NCBI GenBank assembly: GCA_023381235.1
Contig: JAMCTV010000072.1
Span: forward strand, 1-13,355
Reading direction: 5' to 3'
Length of the DNA: 13,355 nt
From: Gammaproteobacteria bacterium
GTDB taxonomy: Bacteria > Pseudomonadota > Gammaproteobacteria > SURF-13
The position numbers and the translations under genes are program-made. The notes under the pieces are model-generated. The model was not told the DNA's origin. It saw only the letters and a list, made by a program, of their open reading frames with translations, and ran no database searches. Shown here piece after piece: positions 5,735 to 12,416 of the stretch (positions are counted from its first letter, which is position 1; every line of letters begins with the position of its first letter).

Positions 5735-6931
5735 GTGGAGACTTTAAAATCCGGCAGTGACGTATTGTTCATTTTAATCGGCGCGGTCATGGTGCTGGCC
5801 ATGCACGCGGGCTTTGCCTTTTTAGAACTGGGCACGGTGCGCAAAAAGAACCAGGTCAACGCGCTGGTCAAGATCATGAGCGACTTTGCCGTGTCCACCA
5901 TCGCCTATTTCTTCATCGGCTACGGCATCGCCTACGGCGTGTACTTTTTCCAGGGGGCGGAACACCTCGCCGCGAAGAACGGTTATGAGCTGGTCAAATT
6001 TTTCTTTTTACTGACCTTCGCCGCCGCGGTACCCGCCATCGTGTCGGGCGGCATCGCCGAGCGCGCCAAATTCAATCCGCAGCTTGCGGCTTCGTTTCTG
6101 CTGGTGGGGTTTGTTTATCCGTTTTTTGAAGGCTTGGCCTGGAACAATCTGTTCGGTGCGCAGGATTGGCTCGCGGCGCAATTCGGCGCCAAGTTCCACG
6201 ACTTCGCGGGCTCGGTGGTGGTGCATGCGATGGGCGGCTGGATCGCGCTGGTCGCGGTGCTGCTGCTCGGCGCGCGGCGCGGGCGTTACGGAAAAGACGG
6301 CAAGGTGTTCGCGCACCCGCCTTCCAGCATCCCGTTTCTCGCGCTCGGCGCGTGGACGCTGTCCGTGGGCTGGTTCGGGTTTAACGTGATGTCGGCGCAG
6401 ACCATCGAGGCGGTGAGCGGCCTGGTGGCCATCAATTCACTGATGGCCATGGTGGGCGGCATACTCGCCGCGCTGTTTTTGGGGCGCAACGACCCCGGCT
6501 TCGTGCACAACGGCCCGCTCGCCGGGCTGGTGGCGATTTGCGCCGGCTCCGATCTCATGCATCCGCTGGGCGCGCTCGCCACCGGCGCGATTGCCGGCGC
6601 GCTGTTCGTGTGGACCTTCACGCTGACGCAGAATAAATGGAAAATAGACGACGTGCTCGGCGTGTGGCCGCTACACGGCTTGTGCGGCGCGTGGGGCGGC
6701 GTCGCGGCGGGCATTTTCGGCAGTCAGACGCTGGGCGGACTCGGCGGCGTGAGCTTCGCCGCGCAACTCATCGGCACCGCGGGCGGTGTGGCCATCGCGC
6801 TCATCGGCAGTGTGGTGGTTTACGGCGCGTTGAAGGCGATCGCCGGCCTGCGTCTGGATGCGGAAGAGGAATACGCCGGCGCCGATCTCACCATCCACAA
6901 AATCAGCGCCACGCCGCCGCATGAGGACTAA
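5735..6931 (+). CDS. amt: Ammonium transporter, Amt/MEP/Rh family
   Basis: Inner-membrane trimeric channel for ammonium uptake. The 398-residue product has about eleven hydrophobic membrane segments and no cleavable signal peptide of the E. coli AmtB kind. Family residues are present: Asp156 in DFAGS, the pore twin histidines His164 (VVVHAMGG) and His314 (WPLHGLCG), a phenylalanine-gate candidate at Phe95, and WFGFN (213-217). The usual AHWVWG before the Asp is replaced by YPFFEGLAWN, so this is a divergent subgroup. The C-terminal tail, LRLDAEEEYAGADL, matches the region that contacts P-II proteins in AmtB, but no glnK/glnB lies in this window. The GTG start has a strong AAGGGGGA site. Its stop TAA shares one base with the miaB ATG. 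Symbol given for the family only. Confidence 0.93.
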   Translation: METLKSGSDVLFILIGAVMVLAMHAGFAFLELGTVRKKNQVNALVKIMSDFAVSTIAYFFIGYGIAYGVYFFQGAEHLAAKNGYELVKFFFLLTFAAAVPAIVSGGIAERAKFNPQLAASFLLVGFVYPFFEGLAWNNLFGAQDWLAAQFGAKFHDFAGSVVVHAMGGWIALVAVLLLGARRGRYGKDGKVFAHPPSSIPFLALGAWTLSVGWFGFNVMSAQTIEAVSGLVAINSLMAMVGGILAALFLGRNDPGFVHNGPLAGLVAICAGSDLMHPLGALATGAIAGALFVWTFTLTQNKWKIDDVLGVWPLHGLCGAWGGVAAGIFGSQTLGGLGGVSFAAQLIGTAGGVAIALIGSVVVYGALKAIAGLRLDAEEEYAGADLTIHKISATPPHED

Positions 6932-8268
6932 TGCAGAAACTGTACATCAAAACCTTCGGTTGCCAGATGAACGAGTATGACTCCGCCAAAATGGTGGAGG
7001 TGCTCGCAGAGTCGCACGGCTTGCAGCTTGCCGCCACGCCGGAGCAGGCGGATGTGCTGCTGCTCAACAGTTGTTCGATCCGTGAAAAGGCCTCCGAGAA
7101 GCTGTTTTCGGATCTCGGCCGCTGGCGCGAGTTGAAGCAGGCGCGGCCCGGCGTGATAATCGGCGTGGGCGGCTGTGTGGCGAGCCAGGAGGGTGAGAAT
7201 ATCCGCAGGCGCGCGCCGTATGTGGATTTGGTGTTCGGCCCGCAAACCTTGCATCGCCTGCCGCAGATGCTTAACGCGCGGCTGGAGCAGCAGCGCGCGG
7301 TGGTGGATGTCTCGTTTCCGGAGATAGAAAAATTCGACCATCTGCCCGCGCCGCGCGCGGACGGCCCCTCCGCGTTTGTCTCCATCATGGAGGGTTGCAG
7401 CAAGTATTGCAGTTTCTGCGTGGTGCCTTATACGCGCGGCGAAGAGGCGAGCAGGCCGCTGCACGATGTGCTGCATGAGATCAGGCAGCTCGCCGCGCAG
7501 GGCGTGCGCGAGGTGACGCTGCTGGGGCAGAACGTCAACGCCTATCGCGGGCTGATGGCGGACGGCGATTGCGCTGATCTCGCGCTGCTTATTCATTATG
7601 TCGCCGCCGTACCCGGCATCGAGCGCATCCGCTACACCACTTCGCACCCGGTTGAATTTTCCGACAGCCTGATTCAGGCCTATGCCGAGACGCCGAAGCT
7701 CGCCAATCATCTGCATCTGCCGGTGCAGAGCGGCTCGGATCGCATCTTGAGTCTGATGAAACGCGGCCATACTGTATTGGAGTATAAATCCAGACTCAGA
7801 AAGCTGCGCACGCTGCGCCCGGACATCAGCATTTCCAGCGATTTTATCGTCGGTTTTCCCGGCGAGACGGACGAGGACTTCGCCGCGACCATGCGGCTGA
7901 TAGAAGAAATAGGCTTCGATCAGTCATTCAGTTTCATCTACAGCTCGCGCCCCGGCACGCCCGCGGCGAACCTGCCCGACCCGGTGCCGATGGAAGTGAA
8001 GCAGCGGCGGCTGGCCGTATTGCAGGCGCGCATTAATCAAATGGCCAACGCCATCGCGCACAAGATGGTGGGCACGGTGCAGCGCGTGCTGGTGCAGCGC
8101 CCGTCGCGCAAGGACGTGCGCATGTTCGCCGGACGCACGGAGAACAATCGCGTGGTCAATTTTCCCGGCGACGCGAGCCTGATCGGCGCGTTCGCCGAGG
8201 TGCGCATCACCGAGGCGTTGCCGAACTCGCTGCGCGGAAAATTAGTTAACCATGGAACCTCTGAATAA
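6931..8268 (+). CDS. miaB: tRNA-2-methylthio-N6-dimethylallyladenosine synthase
   Basis: Radical-SAM methylthiotransferase that converts i6A37 to ms2i6A37 in tRNAs reading UNN codons, using two iron-sulfur clusters. In the 445-residue product the N-terminal domain has cluster cysteines Cys11 (GCQMNEYD), Cys48 (NSCSIREKA) and Cys82 (GGCVAS). The radical-SAM motif CSKYCSFC gives Cys156, Cys160 and Cys163. Further family motifs are PYTRG, LLGQNVNAY and HLPVQSGS, and a TRAM RNA-binding domain fills about 380-443. The ATG overlaps the amt stop (TAATG) with GAGGA a few bases upstream, so coupled translation with amt is likely. miaB just upstream of phoH-ybeY-corC-lnt is the usual order, but here a hairpin-rich stretch separates it from phoH, and the miaB stop lies in the loop of the first hairpin. 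Confidence 0.98.
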   Translation: MQKLYIKTFGCQMNEYDSAKMVEVLAESHGLQLAATPEQADVLLLNSCSIREKASEKLFSDLGRWRELKQARPGVIIGVGGCVASQEGENIRRRAPYVDLVFGPQTLHRLPQMLNARLEQQRAVVDVSFPEIEKFDHLPAPRADGPSAFVSIMEGCSKYCSFCVVPYTRGEEASRPLHDVLHEIRQLAAQGVREVTLLGQNVNAYRGLMADGDCADLALLIHYVAAVPGIERIRYTTSHPVEFSDSLIQAYAETPKLANHLHLPVQSGSDRILSLMKRGHTVLEYKSRLRKLRTLRPDISISSDFIVGFPGETDEDFAATMRLIEEIGFDQSFSFIYSSRPGTPAANLPDPVPMEVKQRRLAVLQARINQMANAIAHKMVGTVQRVLVQRPSRKDVRMFAGRTENNRVVNFPGDASLIGAFAEVRITEALPNSLRGKLVNHGTSE

Positions 8269-8466
8269 ATCAGAGGTTTGTGCGGCACATGGATGTGCCG
8301 CCATTATTCAAACACGAAAGTGTTTGAATAATGAAGAAAAGCACCATAATAATTTTATGGCCACGTTTTTGCTTTTTGCCGGGCAGGACGCCCCAATGCC
8401 GCGGGCGCAGGGATGCGCAGGAGCGGCCGTGCTCTGAGAAGTCCAGGATGGACTTATTCAGAGTTT
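8256..8466. repeat. Palindrome-rich array between miaB and phoH
   Basis: At least seven hairpins lie nearly end to end. (1) AACCTCTGA/TCAGAGGTT, 8256-8278, with the miaB TAA in its loop. (2) GCGGCACAT/ATGTGCCGC, 8282-8301. (3) A perfect 14-bp stem CATTATTCAAACAC with GAAA tetraloop, 8302-8333. (4) CCATAA/TTATGG, 8344-8360. (5) GGGC-AGGAC-GCCC, 8381-8393. (6) GCGC-AGGGAT-GCGC, 8405-8418. (7) CTCTGA and AAGTCC nested over AGGAT, 8432-8463. CTCTGAATAA at 8259-8268 recurs as its reverse complement at 8454-8463, so the whole unit has inverted ends about 205 bp apart. No gene is evident. It resembles a MITE or a mosaic of REP-like palindromes, and may also end or protect the miaB transcript. Confidence 0.7.
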
Positions 8467-8476
8467 CCTATTGATG

Positions 8477-8482
8477 TATAAT
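8477..8482 (+). promoter_or_regulatory. Consensus -10 box immediately before phoH
   Basis: TATAAT at 8477-8482 is a perfect -10 hexamer; the base order just before it is GATG, so TG is one base too close for a standard extended -10. The -35 position at 17-bp spacing (8454-8459) reads TTATTC and is poor, and falls in the right end of the palindrome array. Normal initiation about seven bases downstream would fall at or beside the phoH GTG at 8490. Confidence 0.6.
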
Positions 8483-8489
8483 AACAGCC

Positions 8490-9524
8490 GTGAGTAAACG
8501 CTTGCGGCAGGCACGCCCTGCAGACGACACCGATCATCCGCACTCCAGCGACTTCGTGCTGGAACCCGCCGACAACCAGCGGCTGGCGAGCTTGTGCGGC
8601 CAGTTCGATGAGAACCTGCGCCTGGTGGAGCGCCGCCTGGGGGTGGAGATCGCCAACCGCGGCAACGTGTTTCGCGTGATTGGCGAGGCGCAACCGGTGC
8701 GCAGCGCGGGCGAGGTGTTGAAGGGCCTGTACGCCGAAACCACCCACGAGCCGCTTACGCCCGAGCATATACACCTTTATCTGCATCAGAACAATGTGGA
8801 ACTGCTGCGCGAGCCCGCGCAACACGCCGGCGGCAGGACGCCGCTCAACGTGCGCACCAAACGCGGGCTGATCAAGGGCTACAATCTCAGCCAGCAGCGC
8901 TATCTGAAAAATATCCTGGCACACGACATCAATTTCGGCATCGGCCCGGCCGGCACCGGCAAGACCTATCTCGCGGTGGCGTGCGCAGTGGAGGCGATGG
9001 AAAAAGAACGCGTGCGCCGCCTGGTGCTGGTGCGTCCCGCGGTGGAGGCGGGCGAGCGGCTGGGCTTTCTGCCCGGCGATCTGGCGCAAAAGATTGATCC
9101 CTATCTGCGCCCGCTGTACGACGCGTTGTATGAGATGCTCGGTTTCGAGCGCGTGGCGAAGCTGATCGAGACCAACGCCATCGAGATAGCGCCGCTCGCC
9201 TACATGCGCGGCCGCACGCTCAACGACGCCTTCATCATCCTGGACGAGGCGCAAAACACCACCGCCGAACAGATGAAAATGTTTTTGACGCGCATCGGTT
9301 TCAACTCCACGGCGGTGATCACCGGCGACGTGACGCAAGTGGATTTGCCGCGCGAGCGCAAATCGGGCCTGCGCCACGCGGTGGAGGTGCTGAAAGACGT
9401 CGAGGGCATCAGCTTTACCTTTTTCAGCGCGCAGGACGTGGTGCGTCATCCGCTGGTGCAGCGCATCGTGACTGCCTATGAGAGCTTTGAGCAAGGGCCG
9501 CCGCTCATCACTCCGGGCGGCTGA
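8490..9524 (+). CDS. phoH: PhoH-family ATPase (YbeZ)
   Basis: Cytosolic P-loop ATPase, proposed partner of the RNase YbeY in ribosome and RNA quality control; biochemical role still unsettled. The 344-residue product has Walker A GPAGTGKT (152-159), Walker B FIILDEAQN (248-256), and the PhoH blocks RPAVEAGERLGFLPGD and DPYLRPLYDAL. The sensor region TGDVTQVDLPR follows at about 278-288. The N-terminal 120 residues carry the YbeZ-type LEPADNQRL start and KRGLIKG linker. The start is uncertain: the GTG at 8490 has no ribosome site and a TATAAT only seven bases upstream, so it may be leaderless. The next in-frame option is the GTG at 8556, directly before LEPADN, also without a clear ribosome site. 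It heads the phoH-ybeY-corC-lnt-leuS run. Confidence 0.95.
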   Translation: MSKRLRQARPADDTDHPHSSDFVLEPADNQRLASLCGQFDENLRLVERRLGVEIANRGNVFRVIGEAQPVRSAGEVLKGLYAETTHEPLTPEHIHLYLHQNNVELLREPAQHAGGRTPLNVRTKRGLIKGYNLSQQRYLKNILAHDINFGIGPAGTGKTYLAVACAVEAMEKERVRRLVLVRPAVEAGERLGFLPGDLAQKIDPYLRPLYDALYEMLGFERVAKLIETNAIEIAPLAYMRGRTLNDAFIILDEAQNTTAEQMKMFLTRIGFNSTAVITGDVTQVDLPRERKSGLRHAVEVLKDVEGISFTFFSAQDVVRHPLVQRIVTAYESFEQGPPLITPGG

Positions 9525-9555
9525 GGCGCGCCGCCCCTCGGCGGCGGGTATAGCA

Positions 9556-9990
9556 GTGCAATACGGGTTGTCGCGCAAGGGCCTGCCCGCGCCGCAGCAG
9601 TTCAGGCGCTGGGCGGAGGCGGCCCTTGATAGCAAGGGCGCGCATGTGACGTTGCGCATCGTGGGCGCGGCAGAAGGCGCGCGCCTGAACCGGATTTACC
9701 GCGGCAAGCGCGGCGCTACCAATGTGCTGTCCTTTCCGCTGCAAGACCCGCATGCCGCGCGCTATCTGGGCGACGTGGCGATCTGCGCGCCGGTGGTAAA
9801 ACGCGAGGCGCGCGCGCAAGGCAAGGCGCTGCATGCGCATTTCGCGCATCTGGCCGCCCATGGCGTGCTGCACCTGATGGGTTATGAGCATGAAACGAAG
9901 CGGCAGGCGCGTATCATGGAGCGGAAAGAAAAAGACCTGCTCGAGCGCCTCGGCTACCCTGATCCTTATTTACTTGAGTGCATGACATGA
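9556..9990 (+). CDS. ybeY: Endoribonuclease YbeY, rRNA maturation factor
   Basis: Zinc-dependent single-strand endoribonuclease involved in 16S rRNA 3'-end maturation and ribosome quality control. The diagnostic metal motif HGVLHLMGYEH supplies three histidines (102, 106 and 112 from the GTG start). YRGKRGATNVLSFP and YLGDVAIC match the conserved fold. The start is unsettled. GTG at 9556 gives 144 residues and begins 32 bp after the phoH stop, but similarity to E. coli YbeY begins about three residues earlier. The only other plausible in-frame starts are TTG 9487 and ATG 9478, which overlap phoH by 38-47 bases and add an Arg/Ser-rich stretch that looks like shadow translation. None has a strong ribosome site. 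The end overlaps corC by four bases (ATGA). Confidence 0.9.
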   Translation: MQYGLSRKGLPAPQQFRRWAEAALDSKGAHVTLRIVGAAEGARLNRIYRGKRGATNVLSFPLQDPHAARYLGDVAICAPVVKREARAQGKALHAHFAHLAAHGVLHLMGYEHETKRQARIMERKEKDLLERLGYPDPYLLECMT

Positions 9991-10871
9991 ACGAAGACGA
10001 CCCGGACGGCGCGTCCGCGCATATAGACGAACGCCGCGGCTGGTTTGAGCGGCTGGGCCAGGCGCTGCTCGGCGAGCCGCGCGACCGCGAGCAACTCATC
10101 GCATTGCTGCGCGACGCGGAACAACGCAACCTGCTGGACGCCGACGCGCTGCTCATGATCGAAGGCGTGCTGGCGGTGTCCGAAATGCGCGTGCGCGACA
10201 TCATGGTGCCGCGTTCGCAGATGGCGGTGGTGGAACGCGACGCCCATCCGCGCGACATTTTGCCGGTTGTAATCGAATCCGCGCACTCGCGTTTTCCGGT
10301 GATCGGTGAAAGCAAAGACGAAGTTGTGGGCATCCTGTTGGCCAAGGACTTGCTCGCTTATTTCGCCGAGGAGGGCGGCGAAAACTTCCAGGTGCGCGAC
10401 GTGCTGCGCCCGGCGGTGTTTATCCCTGAGGCCAAGCGCCTCAACGTGCTGCTGCGTGAATTCCGCGCCAGCCGCAATCACATGGCCATCGTGGTGGACG
10501 AATACGGCGGCGTGGCCGGGCTGGTCACCATCGAAGACGTGCTGGAAGAAATCGTCGGCGAGATCGCGGACGAGCATGATATCGAGGAAGAAGACTCCAT
10601 CACCGAACACAGCCCGACCAATTTCACCGTGAAGGCGCTCACCCCGATTCAGGAATTCAATCAGCGCTTCGGCACGGATTTCAGCGACGAGGAATTCGAC
10701 ACCATCGGCGGCGTATTGATGCACCACTTCGGCCGTCTGCCCAAACGCGGCGAAGCCCTTTCCCTGGGCAAGCTGCGCTTCAAGGTGCTGCGCGCCGACA
10801 GCCGGCGCCTGCACCTGATACAGGTGTCGCTGCGCGCGCCTGCGGATGAGAAGGTGTCGTCCGCCGCCTGA
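9987..10871 (+). CDS. corC: CorC/YbeX CBS-domain protein
   Basis: Cytosolic protein named for a proposed role in CorA-linked magnesium/cobalt efflux; YbeX work also ties it to ribosome metabolism, consistent with this locus. From the ATG at 9987 the product has 294 residues, close to the E. coli 292. RVRDIMVPRSQM opens the first CBS domain (about 65-125), and a second CBS domain runs to GGVAGLVTIEDVLEEIVGEI (about 125-195). The C-terminal CorC_HlyC domain contains FGTDFSDEEFDTIGG and LPKRGE. The start forms a classic ATGA overlap with the ybeY stop. An in-frame GTG at 9978 would add three residues but is less natural. lnt starts three bases after the stop region, so the genes are almost surely co-translated. 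Confidence 0.95.
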   Translation: MNEDDPDGASAHIDERRGWFERLGQALLGEPRDREQLIALLRDAEQRNLLDADALLMIEGVLAVSEMRVRDIMVPRSQMAVVERDAHPRDILPVVIESAHSRFPVIGESKDEVVGILLAKDLLAYFAEEGGENFQVRDVLRPAVFIPEAKRLNVLLREFRASRNHMAIVVDEYGGVAGLVTIEDVLEEIVGEIADEHDIEEEDSITEHSPTNFTVKALTPIQEFNQRFGTDFSDEEFDTIGGVLMHHFGRLPKRGEALSLGKLRFKVLRADSRRLHLIQVSLRAPADEKVSSAA

Positions 10872-10873
10872 GC

Positions 10874-12403
10874 GTGACGGATTCATTGCACTCGATTACG
10901 CGCGCCTGGCGCGGCGATCTGCTTGCCCTGCTCGCGGGCGTACTGTTCCCGCTCGCCTTCGCGCCCGTCGCCTGGTTTCCACTTGCGCTTGTTTCAGTAG
11001 CCTTATTGTTCCTCACCTGGCTGGACGTTACGCCGCGCCGTGCATGGGGGCGCGGCTATCTGTTCGGCGTCGGCCAGTTTGGCGTGGGCGTGTCGTGGGT
11101 GTATGTCGCCATACACGACTTCGGCTACGCCGGTGTGTTTCTGGCGGCTTTTCTGACGGCGCTGTTTGTCGCGTTTCTTGCCCTGTTCCCGGCGTTAATG
11201 GGCTACTTTGCCGCGCGCTTCTTCCCGCTGCCGGACAACAAAAAATTCCTGCTGGCGTTTCCTGCCGCATGGACATTATTTGAATGGCTGCGCGGCTGGG
11301 TGCTCACCGGCTTTCCCTGGCTCAATATCGGCTATAGCCAGATAGACGCTCCGCTCGCCGGTATTGCGCCGCTGCTCGGCGTGTACGGCGTGTCCTGGAT
11401 GACCGCGTTCAGCGCGGCGCTATTGATTGTGCTGCTGCGCGCGGACAAGGCCGGGAAGTTGCGCGCGCTCGCCGCGTTGGTGCTGATATGGGGCGGTAGT
11501 GCTCTGCTTGGACGTGTGGAGTGGACGCAGCCGCTGGGCGCGCCGCTCAAGGTGAGCCTGGTGCAAGGCAACATCCCGCAGGACATCAAGTGGCAGCCGG
11601 AGCAGCGCCAGCACACGCTCGACCTGTACGCCGATCTCACGCGTCAACGCTGGGGCGATGATCTCATCGTGTGGCCGGAGGCGGCGCTCACCGTGTTTTA
11701 TCACGAAGTCGCCGACAGCTATCTCGCGCAATTACGTAACGAGGCGCGCGCGCAGGGCACGGATTTAATCATCGGCCTGTCCGTCGCCGATCTCGAAACG
11801 CGCCGTTACTACAATAGCATGATGGGCGTGGGAATGAGCGAAGGCTTTTATTTCAAGCGCCACCTGGTGCCGTTCGGCGATTACGTGCCGCTGGCGGAAT
11901 GGCTGCGCGGTCTGATTAAATTTTTTGATCTGCCCATGTCCGGCTATAGCCATGGCCCGGAGCAGCAGGCGCTGCTGGCAGCGGCGGGTTATAAGGTCGG
12001 CGTATCCATTTGCTATGAAGACATCTTCGGCGAGGAGATCATCGAGGGTCTGCCCGAAGCGGCGCTGCTGGTGAATGGCACCAACAACGCCTGGTACGGC
12101 GACTCGTTCGCACCGCACCAGGCGTTGCAGATGTCGCGCATGCGCGCGCTGGAAACCGGGCGCTACGTGCTGCGCGCCACCACCAACGGCATCTCGGCGA
12201 TCATTGACGAGCAAGGAAAGGTGCGTGCTCGCTCGCCTCAGTTCGAGACTTACGTGGTGACGGGCGAGGCGCAGCCGCGACGGGGCGCTACTCCCTATGT
12301 GCGCGCGGGCAATTATCCGGTGCTGGCGCTTTTGCTGCTCCTGTTCGCATGGCTGCTGTTTGCGCGTAAAATAGCCCGTTTCCGCGCAGGCAGCGTGAAA
12401 TAG
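10874..12403 (+). CDS. lnt: Apolipoprotein N-acyltransferase
   Basis: Inner-membrane enzyme that N-acylates the N-terminal cysteine of diacylglyceryl lipoproteins, the last step of lipoprotein maturation before outer-membrane sorting. The 509 residues match the family size. About six N-terminal membrane segments cover residues 15-215, a nitrilase-fold periplasmic domain follows from about 225, and a final hydrophobic helix lies near 478-498 ahead of a basic tail. The nitrilase triad is intact: Glu269 in VWPEAA, Lys328 in FKRHLVPFGDYVP, and Cys380 in VSICYED. NGTNNAWYGDSFAPHQ and RATTNGISAIID are also conserved. The GTG start lies two bases past the corC stop. Stop-to-leuS spacing is 13 bp, so it belongs to the same probable operon. 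Confidence 0.97.
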   Translation: MTDSLHSITRAWRGDLLALLAGVLFPLAFAPVAWFPLALVSVALLFLTWLDVTPRRAWGRGYLFGVGQFGVGVSWVYVAIHDFGYAGVFLAAFLTALFVAFLALFPALMGYFAARFFPLPDNKKFLLAFPAAWTLFEWLRGWVLTGFPWLNIGYSQIDAPLAGIAPLLGVYGVSWMTAFSAALLIVLLRADKAGKLRALAALVLIWGGSALLGRVEWTQPLGAPLKVSLVQGNIPQDIKWQPEQRQHTLDLYADLTRQRWGDDLIVWPEAALTVFYHEVADSYLAQLRNEARAQGTDLIIGLSVADLETRRYYNSMMGVGMSEGFYFKRHLVPFGDYVPLAEWLRGLIKFFDLPMSGYSHGPEQQALLAAAGYKVGVSICYEDIFGEEIIEGLPEAALLVNGTNNAWYGDSFAPHQALQMSRMRALETGRYVLRATTNGISAIIDEQGKVRARSPQFETYVVTGEAQPRRGATPYVRAGNYPVLALLLLLFAWLLFARKIARFRAGSVK

Positions 12404-12416
12404 CAAGTTGAAAGAC

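Noticed and set aside
6928..7770. 280-codon minus-strand frame over miaB
   Set aside because: Antisense to miaB with all its cluster cysteines intact on the plus strand. No independent evidence.
8256..8466. CRISPR-like array
   Set aside because: The repeated feature is a hairpin loop with changing stems. There are no identical direct repeats with regular unique spacers and no cas genes.
8454..9659. A 401-codon open frame on the minus strand over phoH
   Set aside because: It mirrors phoH, which has intact Walker motifs on the plus strand. The minus translation shows no family signature.
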